Positions 1-13,065 of a stretch of 64,000 nucleotides of DNA are shown here, piece after piece (within the stretch, counting starts at the first letter, position 1; each line of letters opens with the position of its first letter). The notes beneath the pieces were generated by a model. The model ran no database searches. It was not told where the DNA came from and saw nothing but the letters and a program-made list of their open reading frames with translations. The stretch covers positions 1,488,001 to 1,552,000 of the forward strand of contig WBVU01000009.1 in the NCBI GenBank assembly GCA_009192285.1, in the 5' to 3' direction. The position numbers were made by a program, and so were the translations under genes. The DNA comes from Morchella semilibera (Eukaryota; Ascomycota; Pezizomycetes; Pezizales; Morchellaceae).

Positions 1-1045
1 CGGTAGTAATACTGATATTGATAAACAGTATAATGCTCCCGACGTCAAAGCTACTGATTGTGATGATAACACACAGTTAGGCAGGGACAGAAGTTCATAG
101 GGATTAACGAGCGAGTGAACGGATCCCAATTCCAAGTGAAGAAAAAAAATAAAAATTATAACCGATTAATAAACAATAACGATTTCGTTCAGGCAGAGAC
201 GTTTGGCCATGGTCGTATGTGTAAGGATTGTTTTTTTTGGGTAATCTCTTTTCTTCTTCCTCCCGCGGACATTTTCTTTTCTTTTCTTTTTTTCACTCGA
301 TTCATTTCCTCATTTACATATCTAAACTTCCATTTCGAGTATTTGAACGGCTTGATTGCGAACCTCCTCTCATTGCGTCTCGACCTCTCACTCCCCTCTA
401 GGTCTTGCATGCGACTCAACGCACGACACCGCGCCAACTGCAGGCCAATAAACTTTATGAGATCCGCGCCAGTGCACGAACCAGTAACTAACGGTCGCGC
501 TGGCGATCCGAGCAAAGGGAAGGGAAGGACCCTGTAGGCGCTGCTCTAAGAAAACCTCATGATCAAAGAACGGCCGAAAAATAGAAAACACAAAAGAAAT
601 AAAAAATAAACTACAGTGCTTCCGATTTTGAGCTTTTGAGAAACGAATAAAAAAAGATTGTGGTTAATCACAAACAAGGCAACAGCAAGCAGCAGCATAG
701 TAAGTGCTTGTTTGTTTGCTCGCAAAGTTATTTACTATTGCTGCTTCTTGCTGGGATGGGATGACTGGGCTCGTGCAGGAAAGCAAGCAAATGTTAACTG
801 CAGTGCCCGCCTGGGTGGGTGAGAAGGGTCGTGTGTTTGTGCCCGAAAACGATGCCCTGGAGCTGCCCCGGTCTAGTCGAAATTAGGATAAGCGCTTCGA
901 GAGCTCGGGCGGGGATACATAACGATTGGGATCTTATGCGAGAACCATAGCTATGCGGGGAAGGAAGGGGCTTTCTCCTACTAACCACAAAAAAAAACCC
1001 CCCAGAGAAAACTTGGCCGGTAAACAGTCTGATCTTGGTCCAACC

Positions 1046-1084
1046 CCACCACCATCCATCCATCCATCCACCACCACCACCACT
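1046..1084. repeat. CCAT/CCA compound microsatellite
   Basis: A short run of CCA triplets, then about four CCAT tetranucleotides, then CCA triplets again. It is directly readable and lies in non-coding DNA. Confidence 0.85.
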
Positions 1085-4000
1085 ACACTAGGTACCACTC
1101 CCACCACTTCCCACTACCACGGTGCGGCCGCTACTCTACTACTAGGTACGCTCCTAATGGTAACTCATGACAGCGAAAAAGAAAAGAAGACATTCTAAAG
1201 AAAGAATCGAGGGATCGTTAATTTTTCAAGACATACATACTTTACTCTAGGTAGGGGAAGGAAAAAGCCACATGGCCGCTGACAACCTAAGACGTCGACG
1301 ACTTAACTAAACCAAAGAGAGTATAAAAAAGTGCTCGGACGACATCGCGGGGTTACAGTGTTTACTTGTGCGATGCGCGATGTGCGATAGCTAATTACAG
1401 ATGCCGCTGTTGCAGTATGTACGCTACATACAGCACCCATAGGTAGTAGCGTAATCATAATAGTAGTGGTCGCAGAGGGAAATAATTCAGAGAGGAAAAA
1501 ACCATGCAGTACGTATTCCTACACAACGACCAGGCTTTGGGGGGGGGTTTTTTTTTTTGCCGCAGACATAAACCCGGTTTTGAGCTGGCCGGAGCTGAGA
1601 GATCTACTTTTTTGCCCATCTCCAATCAGCTCTACTCCCGGCTCCTGTCAATCCCTTTTTTCTTTATTTTTACTCATATTTCCATTTTCAATCTTTATTT
1701 CCGCCCCTCAGGCCTGGCCAGGGTAACGTTGTTTACTTGAAACGTCAAGACAGTCATTCCGAGAATTTGAAGAGATAGGGTTTTTTGATAAAAATCTGTG
1801 TAATGCATAGAGATTTCCATCCCGACTGGATGGAAAGGAAAAGACCTCCTTTCGGTCTCCGGATCGCGCGGCCTCTGTCGGGTGATTCAAAGCGAAAGGC
1901 ACCGTTACAGGAATATATATAAGGAACTGGCCTGTGCTGTCTAGCATCTGTAGAACACATGAGTCTAAGTATGTAGTACATCTACCCAAGAAAATATAGG
2001 ATGAACTGGTCACTGCTGTCATTTCAAACACCCCCCCTTCTCTCTCTCCCTCTCACCCCCTCTCTTTGGCGCGGCACAACTGTGCCACGGTACTTCATCT
2101 ACCGCCCGGTTGTATACACGCTGAATGTGCCTACCTTGATATCCGTTCTATATAGGTCAAACTTTAGGGCTTTTAATCAATACATTTAGTGACTTCTCCG
2201 TCCGAGGCTGTCTTCTTAACCAGTAGAAATATACAATATCTATAGATCAGCCAGTACTATGATGTACATGTAGTATGCCCACGGTAACCCAGTGGCCCAC
2301 TCTCACTATCTACTCTTTACACTGGTAGCTAGTGCCTCGCGTTGGCAGCAGAGGTGGTATTTTGCAGAGCGCGGTAATTTTTTTTTTTTTTTTTCCTAAA
2401 AAAAAAAAGAAAAAAAAAAAACCACAACCAGGAACATAGTGCATTTACCATGTGTGTGTTCTCTAACCTCAAAGCTCCTCTCAATGCCTAGTTGGCCTGT
2501 GATCGTGAACCATGAGTCCTTCCTCCTCACCACATCCCCCAACCAGGGGCGGAGTAAAAAAATTATTCATCTTTTTGGCTCTCTCTCTCTCTGCCGACCA
2601 TACCTGCCAAGGCTTTTACTTCCCCTCCCATTCAAAAAAAAAAAAAAAAAAATTTGGTATGTAAAAAAAAATTCTCCGCGCGGATGACTCGTGGAAAATA
2701 GTCACGATCGATCGGGATTGAGTTCAAGCTTAAGCTCAATGGTAACCAGCTGGGGCTGGCCGCTACTTTCCTGGGGTAACCGCGTGTACCTACAAATATG
2801 TACGCACGTATGTACGAGTGGATGGAAAGCGGTGGAGAGAGGGCATGTCACGATACCTACCAGCCTGGACTACTTTAATTACGCTCCCATATACATACAG
2901 TAGCTAGTAGCATACAGAACAGAGCTGGGTAATAGGTAATTGGAAATTAAAGTAGTCACATGCCCTCTTTCCTTTCATCGATTTCAAAGAAAAATAAAAT
3001 AAAGGTAAAAAAAAAAATCCCCCATGTTAGGCAAGCCAACCAGCCATATTAGACAGACAACAAACAGCGGCAGCAGCAGCAGCAGCGGACAAAAGCAATC
3101 AATCAGTAACGTGATCTAACCGACCGCCGTCTTAACTCCGCCGCTCGTCTATCGACACTCTCCGTTACGCATGCGCATTCCCCACATAGACAACACAGAT
3201 AACCTTCTCTCTGGCCAATTCTTCATAATCCCTAAAAGCCCTGCCCTACTGACCCTAATCATGGGCGTGAGTAGCTAGAGTAGGTAGCCAATGTACCGAG
3301 ACAGTATTGTTGGCCAGCCAGCTACCAATCGGTACCGGTCCGTTTGCGTATCACAGAGTACAGGTCGAAATAAAAGAATTTCGGACCACGAGTTCATTAG
3401 GAAGTGGAACTGGGGATTTGTCAATGGGTGATGTTTCAACTAGGAACTAAGCATAGGAATGGATTGTCATGTCTGGCCGTGCGTAGTATGGAAATTATAG
3501 GGCTTGCAGACCATGACCACGCGCGGTTCCAAACTGTTGAGTGGGTTGGGTGCATAACTGACTTGATTAGGAGTACAGTACTCTGTTACTATTGATGTAT
3601 TTGTTTAGCTGTGTTTGTTCCATGAAGATGAACTGGGGATTATTATCGGGAGAGGTTATGAGGTGAGGGCGGGGGGGGTGAGGGGGTGAGAGGGGGTGAG
3701 GTTACGGCCTGTGTCTTTAAACAGTTTGTACCAGTTTGTACATACTGCTTCCAGGTCCGATCTGCAAACTCTCTTTCTCCGCTCCCTATCATTCGTTGAT
3801 GACGCAGTCCAGGGATATCTAACATGTTGGAGGGGCCGGTCTGGGAGGGGCATGAGAAGGAAAAAAAAATCTCGTCCGGAAAAACCTGATGGAAGTTGAA
3901 GCTGACTGATTGATTGACAGGTCTTACTTTAAGTAAGTACGGGTAGAGTTAGAGGAGACGAAAGCCGGTTCTGTAGATTGTGTAACTCCGGGATTTGTTT

Positions 4001-5540
4001 TTTCCCTACAGGCCTATCTACCAGGGAGGGTAGGACAGCTGAGTTTCTCGCCTCGTTTTGAGGTTGCTGGCCTGGTATCATGAGAAGTGAGCTTGAGCTT
4101 GAGCGTGATAGTTAGTATTGATACGATCGTCTCATATTCGACTGGAATGAAGTGTGTGTGATTGATGAGTGGATACGATGCTGCTGGATCCTCTTTACAT
4201 ACACTCTGCTCTACTCTAGCTCTACACTAGAACTTATTCTAGGCGTTCCAGCTGACTGAATGACTGACAGGCGAGCAAGTAAAGTATTTATGCGTAACTA
4301 CACTTTGCTTCAGGTAACTTACACCATCATGTAGAATTATTATGTTTCAGATATCAAAAAACGGAAATGCCGTTAGAAAATGTTGCAGGGCTGAAAGATG
4401 AGGAGGAAAAAAAAAAGGAAAAAAAAAAACCAGTTTCTTCAAGTCCCTGAAACATGGATTTCGGAGAGACATTGCACGGTCGGTTGCTGTCGGGGATTAG
4501 ATCTCGCGCCGCCCCATTATTAAGTGTCCGCACACCATTCCCCCCGGCGGTGACATAAACCATCGTTTTGAAAAGAGAAGGAGGGGGGGGGAAAAAGCGC
4601 ACACCAGCCGCGACGATGATGACGGCGATCAACCAATCTGAGATTCATAAAACAACCCCAAAACACCCGATACTCAACGGTACGGTAGATAAAATACTCT
4701 TCTCGATCCGTGCCTCTCTTCAAATGAGCATCACCCAATAAAAACGCAAAACCCATGAAGAGCATCTGTTCAAATTAACTCTACTTTACATATACCTACC
4801 TACTGCAGTTACGGAATTGAACCGCACAACACTACCAACGTACCCCGGCCTCGACAGTGAGGTCTCGTGGACGCCATCGGTTCCGCAATCATTGGGCCGT
4901 TAATGCGGCGCGCCCACTCATGCCCAATCACTCGTGCACAGACCAACAACGCACGCACATTCTACCATCCTTGACCCCAGCGGCGGCATATGTACTTACA
5001 TACGCCAGCTTTCTGCACACAATTTCTTCCGGCCCGTCCTCTCTGCTAGCTAGAGAACATTGAGTGACCAAGACAACGGGGTCCCCGGAGACATCTGATC
5101 ATGAGGCTACGATGCTAAAGCAGCAATTGGGTACAGATAGATATGTATATGGGGACAGAGAGCTAGCTAGGGTTTGGGACTAGAGTAGATGTATGTCTAA
5201 AGTACGCCCACCCTTCCTACATACATTGGTAGCTATAAAAGCTGAAGATTGTATCTACAAGGTACATATGCCGACGTATTTATTCCCAGTGTTAATGGTT
5301 CGCTTACTAGTAGTTGGCGCGCTCTTGGGATATTGAGTTAGGTGATTCACCGTGTATGCAATTGATTGACCCCTCTCGATCTCGATATCTAGCGTCGTTC
5401 CAAGTGGCGAAAAAAAAAAAAAAAAAAAAAACTTTGGATGAATCAATTCATGGTGCGGGTTGAGAATAACGACTAATCATTGCATGGGTTCATCATGAAT
5501 TATCACTCAGGATCTACAACAATCAAATCAGATGCCCAGA

Positions 5541-5590
5541 TTCCCCTGCCCTACCCTATCTTGCCCTATCTTGCCCTATCTTACCCTGCC
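5541..5590. repeat. 10-bp tandem repeat (TTGCCCTATC)
   Basis: Five consecutive 10-base units, with the two outer units on each side varying at one or two positions. The core is TTGCCCTATC. Non-coding. Confidence 0.85.
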
Positions 5591-8339
5591 CTACCTACCT
5601 TATCGAATCCTGGTCCCTGCTCGGCTCATTAGTAGCTCCTCTCTCAACCTTTATCCCCGACTAACACTTCTATTCCTGGTATGATAGTGGCGCGCAGGTT
5701 GATCGGCCAGGAAGGCAGAATTTTGTCTCTTAGGCTTTAAGATTGGGTTCAAAATAGATCTCAGACATCGGCCCCGGGCTCGACGTCCCAAGCCCAACGC
5801 AAGATTGCGGAAGTGCCAGTGCCAGTTGTTGCATAAGCATGACAGTGAGCTGCAGGTCGGTACACGGTAGAACATGTATTAATCAGATTCGATCCGTTAA
5901 TTCCTGATAGAGGGTATTTCTCCTGTATGGTAGATCCTATCTAGAAGAACCCCAGCCCCACTCTTTTACAACTAACCAACTTTCATCTAACGAAGAAGAT
6001 AGAGACCGGGGGTAGCTTCATCCGATTTCAATCGAGAAACAGGATTAGACAACACAGAAAAACAAGGCTTATGAAAATTCTTTTGGCTAGCTGCCTAGTT
6101 GAAGGGCATGACAGTCAAAAAAAACGAAACACAGAGTTGGAGCTTGGACCTGGAAATTCCTGGTCTTCTCTAGCTGCTGCCACCCGGGCCGCGATATATA
6201 GGTTTATTTTTCTCCGAGGCAATCCTGGGCCTAAAATAACAATCCCCCCTTTCAAACACCCTACCACGTTCACCCTTACAGGCGGTTAAGCAGGATCGCT
6301 TCATCAAATACCTGGACACTTAATAATCTAGCCGCTTAGTATACACAGCACATTCAATTGTTGCCCAGGAGCGGCCTGAGCATATCTTTTTATAATTCTT
6401 TCCGCGGTCGTGGCCTTACAGTAGGGTCAGCATCACACATAGTGAGGAATCGAAAGCGGGGTAAATCATTCTCTTGAGGTTACAGCTATGGTTACAGAAT
6501 ATAGGATCCTTTCACTGCATAAAATCGCAAGATTAAATTACAAAATATCTATTATGGGTGCTAAGTGGTGTGCCGTGGTTGCCCGTCCCTTGCTTGGGCA
6601 ACCCACTATCAAAATGGCTTAACCGAAGGTTTCACTGTGTCCTGGGCACAACTCATCACTCGTCCCTTCGTCCCAAAGTTGGGCCTAGCTGGCCGCCTCA
6701 GATGGGCATACCCACATATTGGAGAGGCTGTAGGACAAAACTATGTTCGCCGAATTAACGTGGACTTGCGCCCAAAACCTTAGCGGGTGTTTAACCCCTA
6801 GACTACATTATCTGTTCCTGGAAGGTTTTTTGTGTGCCATTTACGTACCCACATACATCCGCATGATGGGTTTTTGCCACTATCTATTGAGCGGTTCATG
6901 GTTATTAATCACGCCAACGTGGATCGTTGGTTATGTGGTGCAGTTTCGTCCGGTTTATCGAGTGATTTCTCATGAAACATCGAGTTCACTTGTGATAGGC
7001 AATTTGCCGGTCTTTCACCCTATTCTTGCACAAGCGCATGAACTACCTCTACTTAAGGGGCTTTATAGGACCTAAAAACGGGAACGGCTAAACTTTATAA
7101 GCGAACGGCATGAATGCACGTACCCTGGCTTTCTTTAGGATTCTGTTTTTCAGCTCCAGATACGGATCAGGGTACATGGAGGAGGTGGAAAGCCATCATG
7201 TATGATAGCTGGATCGAAAGTATCTACATGAGTGTATATGAGATTTGTATTAGAAGAGGCCTCCTGTGCAATTATGAGACCGAACAGGCTGTAACTGAGC
7301 CCTCCTTTTATCAATTGCGAACTACTTGGCCTAAGTCTCAAAGACCAATGCCCTTATCAGATAGTGCGCTAGTTCCTGACATAAGAAAGTAAGCCTCTTC
7401 CAGAAAATTTTAGCTGCACTGCTTGCTGCAGGGGACGTTGCTCTGGGAGGGGTCTGGATTTGCTGTATGTCTCAACCATACATACGAACAATTTTATGAA
7501 ACATCTCTTTTAGCTCTGGCCCCCACATAGCTACATAGTGGGCCATCGCTAAGTCTCTATGGATCATATCTCGGAATATTTTCCTAGGATCTAGCTCTAT
7601 TCACGACAGTTTTTTTTATCAGTAAAGAGGCTCGATCATTGTAATTCCTTGCTGGACATTAATCGTCATCATTATTGGAAAAAGCAAATGGAATGTCGCT
7701 TTCCTTGCTTTATACCCCTTCGTAAATATGTAAAGTGACTGTATCATACATAATAGACTCCCATCGAGGACCAATGCCGGCATTGCATTGCATACGCGAT
7801 CGGGAGTAGATGAGATATGTGACCTGGAAGCATTTATCAATAACATATACAGCTGGAATAAGAGCTTGATCGTGAGTTATTCTCAGTCTTATTAGGTTGA
7901 GTCATATACATGTAGGTACACCTAGGCTTCAAAAGATGCTATCAGGTAGCTCCGAAACAAGATGACCGGTAGGATATTAGATTTCGCGCACCGAAAATTG
8001 TATATCTAGCTACGATCATAGGTCCCGTCTTTGAAATTAACCCCGTATTTCATGCTTCAAGAATCTGCGGCTAGACAGACACGGTAATGATTCTGAATCA
8101 ATGGTTGACCATTTGCATCGCCACTTCGCCAAATAGGCCCAAGTTCTCGGGGTGATCTAGTCGGTACCGCGGTGCGCCGGTGTGTGACTGCAATGCAGGA
8201 GAATTAAAAGGAGCCCGAGAATTTTATCGTGTTAATGATTCTCTGATAGACCTTGCGGTTTACATTGCAACAATTGGCGTCTTGAAAATGATCACGGGTC
8301 CACGGAGATCCCCCCTAGAAGCGCCCTCCAAGAGTTTAC

Positions 8340-8400
8340 GGGGTGGCTTCCTTATGGGGTGGCTTCCTTATGGGGTGGCTCCCTTATGGGGCGGCCTCAT
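8340..8400. repeat. 16-bp tandem repeat, 3.8 copies
   Basis: The unit GGGGTGGCTTCCTTAT occurs twice exactly (8340-8355, 8356-8371), then once with a T-to-C change (8372-8387), followed by a partial fourth copy. It lies in non-coding DNA just before the inverted-repeat element at 8556. Confidence 0.9.
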
Positions 8401-8555
8401 TTCATATGATTATATGTAGTAGCATACTACGGATGAAATTTCTTTACTTAATTACTTGTAGCTATCTTGTTTTATATATCACCATGGCCAGTATCTGTCT
8501 TTATGAAGATTTTATGTCCGCTTGATCTTAATGTGAAATGATTTGTTGAATTGAA

Positions 8556-8918
8556 ATATGGGGCGGTAAGTAAATCAAAATTAATTCTACCACCGGTATA
8601 AGTAAACGTAATGCCAGCGTTTGTACCTTATAATATCAATATCTATCTTAAGTTAACATTGGCCACTGTCGGCGCGAACCCCGCCACTGGCAGCAGGTAT
8701 TCCACCACTCACGGCAAGTATTTCGCCACCTGTGGGATATTTTCATATTAATGATTGAATCCTCACTTATGTAAGCAGCGTAGCGCAGCATAAAGACCGA
8801 AGTGTTTATGCCACCGGTGGTAAATGTACTAATGTAGTATAGCGTGGCACGAGGGCTGAAATTCAGCGCTTATATCACGAGTGATAAAATTAGTTTTGGC
8901 ACATTTACCGCTCCATAT
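8556..8918. mobile_element. MITE-like element with ~50-bp terminal inverted repeats
   Basis: The left arm (8556-8602, beginning ATATGGGGCGGTAA) matches the reverse complement of the right arm (8869-8918, beginning ATATGGAGCGGTAA) along about 47-50 bases, with scattered, mostly transition, differences and a few gaps. The interior has no open frame. A non-autonomous DNA transposon remnant is the best reading; no target duplication could be fixed with confidence. Confidence 0.6.
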
Positions 8919-11918
8919 GAAAAAAAAAACGCAACCATGTATACACGTGGCCCTTTGGTAACCATTTGTGCTTAGCTACAGTACATCACTTGTATCAATC
9001 ATTGTTTCGATCCTTTTTTTTTGTCAATGCCCCCTCGACCCCTTTGAAGGTTGATGTAAGCTTCGTGATCTGGCTATGGGGGATCTGGCAGCTGATATCG
9101 TCCCTTCAAGACCCCCACGACTAGTACAGTACTATAACAAGTACAAGAATATAATAAATTAATATTAACGTCCCCAAAGAAAACAACTGGCCCTAAGTCT
9201 AGTTTTATATAACAGGTTTGAACAAATCCGACTGAGCCTCCCATTCTGGGGCTAAAATCAATCATACACTACCAGCCTAAGAGCCTTGAATAATATTTTG
9301 TTCATTCTGTAGTGCCAAATGCCGAGGTTTTCAATGATGGCACGACCTGGGCAAGTTTCATCGTCATGGGATATCACTCGCAAAGTACGAACAGGCTCCA
9401 ATGAATGGTTGATTGTTTCGTCCACTGGCGAAAAGACTCAAAGATGTTCATAAGGTGAGCCGCGACGAGTCAGGGTCCCCACCAGACGACAATAAGCGGG
9501 CGCAAACTGACCTGCGAGTGATCTCCTGTGAAGGAGTCGACAGCTTATACCCTACGCCTCAGCCTAATAGATTGTTGCTCTGGATATTGACTATTCAAAA
9601 CACATGGTTTCTTGATGCAATCTTCTATCCGTCTCTTAGAAAAGTCTAGAGACTAGTAGGGGACTATGAGGCCCTCGCGGGGAGACGATAGGGTGAAACG
9701 TGCTCCAGGGAGAGGTACCTACTTGCCCCTCCAAAAGAGCCTAGGAAGCGACATGGGTTATATCTCTTCCCCAGGCAGGAAGAGAACTACTGGCGTTATA
9801 GAAGGAGTAGGGGTTGTAGTACGTAGTAGGCTTCTATCGGCCGCTCCGAGGGCACCCAGTGGAAAATAGAGGCACGTTTCCCTCTTGTGCTGCGAGAACA
9901 GCGGAGACAGAGGATTTAGTACGGATAGTGAAGAACTCAGGGACCAAGAGGAGTCATATTGCCCCTCATTTTATAGGCAACAGGGGGCCCAAAGAAAGTA
10001 GCCCCTGAGGTCAGACCTGCAGAGGCCATACTGACCATTAACTAAGTAGTAATAAGCCCAAAGAAAATGGGCCTTGTGACTGAGCCTAGAAATCCAAAAC
10101 CAATCAAGAAGAAGCGCAGTGGGGAATAATACTATGCTTCTCAACTCCTTCGATGCCTGAGTGAGGCGGGGCGGCGCCTTTGCCAGCAGCTAGGGCGAAC
10201 ACTTGATCGTTACGCATTCTGCGCACAGAGGTCTAGAGTAATGTTCTAATAGCCCTTTTCGTGAGTGATAGATTGTGATGGGATGGGTGTTTCCCTGTTT
10301 GTGGATCAATATCTTTCTCTAGCTAGCTAATATCCAGTGATCGAATATTCTTGGGAATGCATGGGGAGTCAAGCCTTAAGTTGATTAGGAGAGGGATGAA
10401 TCGACTCTACCTACGCATGTATCTCCCGATCCTTTTCTAATAGTTCCGCCACTTTACGAAGACCTTGGGAGGTGTAGTGCCCCCTAGTCTACCCTCATGA
10501 GCCCACGAAGCTTGTGCGTCTTACAGGTGTGTGTGCGCTCTAGATATATATAGGTGCGAAACGGTCGATCGCGAATGAGCCAATTGGAAGATCACAACTC
10601 CCAGGATGGTAATCACATGAAATTAAAGTGGGTTGACTACATGTACCTTATTTGAATAAAATTTCTCATCAAAACCCACCTTTCACGCCACAGTTTCTTT
10701 TGACAGCGCTCATCTCCCATTTTCCATTACCCCCTTAGTCTAGCCTCTGAGTGCTTGATGTTGGTGCGTCGCGCCTCTACCATCTCCGTCCCCGGCGTGT
10801 GCTTGGTTGACTCTTAGTACTGATAGCGTATAGCCCTAGGCTCGGAAGCTATATTTCGACTATCCAGTTAACCGAGTGATACCTTCAACCACTGTAAGGG
10901 GGGAAAACTAGGCACCGGAGCCATAGATCGTTGGTGGTGTAGGGGGGAAATAGCGACAAAAAACAAGACTGAGAGGTGTCCGATTCATATAGAGATATAG
11001 ATTCGGTGATCCGGTTTTGGTAGCAGCAAAGGTCGGTGCGTCATGAATCCACTAGATCTTAAGAGATCTTCAAGCATGACTCAGGCTTTCTCAAGTTTCA
11101 TGTGATGCCCCATACAAGCGGCTGAAACGACCACTGATCGGATCATAGATTATCACTCGATTATGCCTTGTGAAGATGCTGTTAAAAACTATCAACTGGT
11201 CTGATTGGGCCTACTTTTATGAAGGGGATATACCCAGATGAAGTGATACAAGCACTCACTAAGATATAGAGGCGCCTGCCAGTATTGGGGACCCCTGTCA
11301 GTGTTTAGCAGGGGCTTAGAGACTGTGAGGTCATGATAGAGTGCTGGTAGGGTGGGTACTTAATTGCTAATGAGAAATTTCGATCTGCCTTACTTTGTCT
11401 ACCCCGGGCTGTTGATGAGCGTTACCCCAGGATTGGTGCATGTTGGGGGGTTGTAATAGCCGGTTCCTGGGGGGGAGGTTGAGCTTGTCACTAGACTGAC
11501 AGGGGTAGTGGAGATGTAATAATAGATTTCTAAGCAGTACGTACTAGACACTAATATTAGGACTCATAAGTACATACTAAAGTTGTGTCCATCAATTATC
11601 CCAATATATATACCATCGCTGAGGATGTGCGCTTTTGCACAGCCTCTCGAGCTTCGGAGTTCGGATAGTACGTAGTTCAACATGGCATCCCCTGCCTGTC
11701 TATCCGGATCTGCTGGGATGGGCAGCAGTTATCCCATATTCGGGACAAATATATTAACCCCCACTCGGTGGTCCTTTGGTAGAGGTGTCAATCATATTGC
11801 ATGCCTATATTTCCCCAGGGGTAGGTACACACGTGTATGTCATCATTAGACGTGAATGATAATCCACACTTCTCAATTGGTAACCACCTCGTATCCCTAC
11901 ATCAGTTAACTTCATGCC

Positions 11919-11925
11919 TATAAAG
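11919..11925 (+). promoter_or_regulatory. TATA-box-like element of the Asp-box protein gene
   Basis: TATAAAG lies 73 bases upstream of the ATG at 11998 and is followed by a pyrimidine-containing stretch. Distance and sequence fit a fungal core promoter, but this is inference from position only. Confidence 0.35.
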
Positions 11926-11997
11926 CTTAAGGCTCCCTATTACTGAATTCCCTATCTACTATCTAAACAGTTAGGACTCTGAAAACTCACCTTAACG

Positions 11998-13065
11998 ATG
12001 CCGGGTAAAAGGTCTATTTTCACGCTTCTCCTCCTCCCCCTCCTCCTATTCACCATTCTCACATGCGCCGTCACCCCCTCTCTCGACGGCGCCGCCGCCT
12101 CTATGGGCGGTGGGACCTACCCTCGTGCCACTCGCCTCGCCGACAACTCCCTCCTCGCGACTACCACCACCTTCTCCGGCGACACCAACATCATCACCGT
12201 TGTCCGCAGCACCGACGACGGCCTTACCTGGACTCACTATGGCGAGGTGACTCGCGGCGTCGGCGACATCGACAATGGCTTCCTCCTACAGCTCACCAAC
12301 GGCCACATCCTCTGCGCCTTCCGGAACCACTCCAAGGACTCCTCCGGTGCATACACCGTCCACCGCATCACCGTCTGCGTCTCCACCGACAACGGCGCGA
12401 CCTGGACATATCTCAGCACGCCCGAGACCTCCTCGCCACCGAACGGGCTCTGGGAGCCATTCATGCGGATCGGAGACGACGGCCGCATCCAGATGTATTA
12501 CTCGCGGGAGCTTTCAAAAGACGACCAGGACAACCTCGTGCGCTTCTCGTCCGACGGTGGCTCGACCTGGAGCGCTTCAAGCGTCATCTCCGGCTCCGGA
12601 ATCACCTCCAGAGACGGGATGGTCGGCGTTGCAAAGTTCAACGACGGCGCGGACAAGCTGATTGCTGTCTTTGAAACTAACGAGGGAGGCACCAGCGGAT
12701 CGTTCCGTATAAAGTCTGTAACATCCTCTGACGACGGTGCTACCTGGGGGAACAGGCAGACGGTGTTTGTGCCCACTGGTGACAGCAACAATGCCGGTGC
12801 ACCGCAGGTTGCAAATGTCGGTGGGAACCTTGTGGTGAGCTTCATGACCGATGAGGACACGGGACTACATCAATGGGTCAGTGGGGCAGCGGCAAAGATC
12901 GTGGCTTCGACCTCTATCAGCTCGGGATCTGTAACTTGGGGGAATAAGTTGACAGTTGGAGGAGTACAATCGAACTGGCCTGGTTTGTTGACGATTGACA
13001 AAACGCATGTGATGATGATGTATGATAATGGGGGTGCAAAGTCTCAGAGGATCTTGCTTCAGTAG
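11998..13065 (+). CDS. secreted BNR/Asp-box (sialidase-fold) protein, putative glycosidase
   Basis: Intronless, 355 residues. Residues 1-24 are a signal peptide (basic start, long Leu-rich core), so the product is probably secreted. Four Asp-box motifs (S-x-D-x-G-x-T-W) are visible at about 71-78, 129-136, 184-191 and 243-250. They are spaced as expected for blades of a beta-propeller of the sialidase fold. YPRATRL near 41-47 could carry the first arginine of a sialidase-type triad. In fungi such proteins include sialidase-like enzymes and GH93 exo-arabinanases; substrate cannot be told from sequence alone. The first ATG gives the signal peptide at once and a TATA-like box lies 73 bases upstream. 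Codons are strongly C-ending in the first two thirds and less so towards the end. The neighbours do not indicate a pathway. Confidence 0.85.
   Translation: MPGKRSIFTLLLLPLLLFTILTCAVTPSLDGAAASMGGGTYPRATRLADNSLLATTTTFSGDTNIITVVRSTDDGLTWTHYGEVTRGVGDIDNGFLLQLTNGHILCAFRNHSKDSSGAYTVHRITVCVSTDNGATWTYLSTPETSSPPNGLWEPFMRIGDDGRIQMYYSRELSKDDQDNLVRFSSDGGSTWSASSVISGSGITSRDGMVGVAKFNDGADKLIAVFETNEGGTSGSFRIKSVTSSDDGATWGNRQTVFVPTGDSNNAGAPQVANVGGNLVVSFMTDEDTGLHQWVSGAAAKIVASTSISSGSVTWGNKLTVGGVQSNWPGLLTIDKTHVMMMYDNGGAKSQRILLQ

Larger units (their letters stand above)
1..5900. other. gene-free interval rich in homopolymer runs
   Basis: No open frame here has fungal codon texture, a recognisable domain or splice-linked continuity. 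What is visible is low-complexity DNA: a G9T11 run near 1539, a T-run followed by A-runs at about 2379-2420, A-runs near 2635 and 5410, a CCAT/CCA microsatellite at 1046-1084, a GCA run at 3069-3088 and a TTGCCCTATC tandem repeat near 5550. Pyrimidine-rich stretches resemble fungal promoter or long 5' leader sequence, but no gene is seen to attach them to. Confidence 0.6.
5901..11997. other. gene-free interval with repeat remnants
   Basis: No gene is supported. Short frames at 6558-7075 and 7114-7392 have no domain, no conserved neighbour and no splice-compatible extension. The interval holds an inverted-repeat element at 8556-8918, a 16-bp tandem repeat at 8340-8400, and copies of the dispersed TATCACTCG motif near 9369, 10868 (inverted) and 11150. 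It reads as decayed repeat DNA upstream of the Asp-box protein gene. Confidence 0.55.

Noticed and set aside
6558-7392. Group of 66-110-codon frames that might be a transposase relic
   Set aside because: No catalytic triad, zinc finger or helix-turn-helix pattern is recognisable in any frame, and no flanking inverted repeats were seen.
12063-12674. 203-codon plus-strand frame inside the Asp-box gene
   Set aside because: It is Arg/His-rich shadow translation of a C-ending-codon gene; the overlapping 355-residue frame has the Asp boxes and signal peptide.
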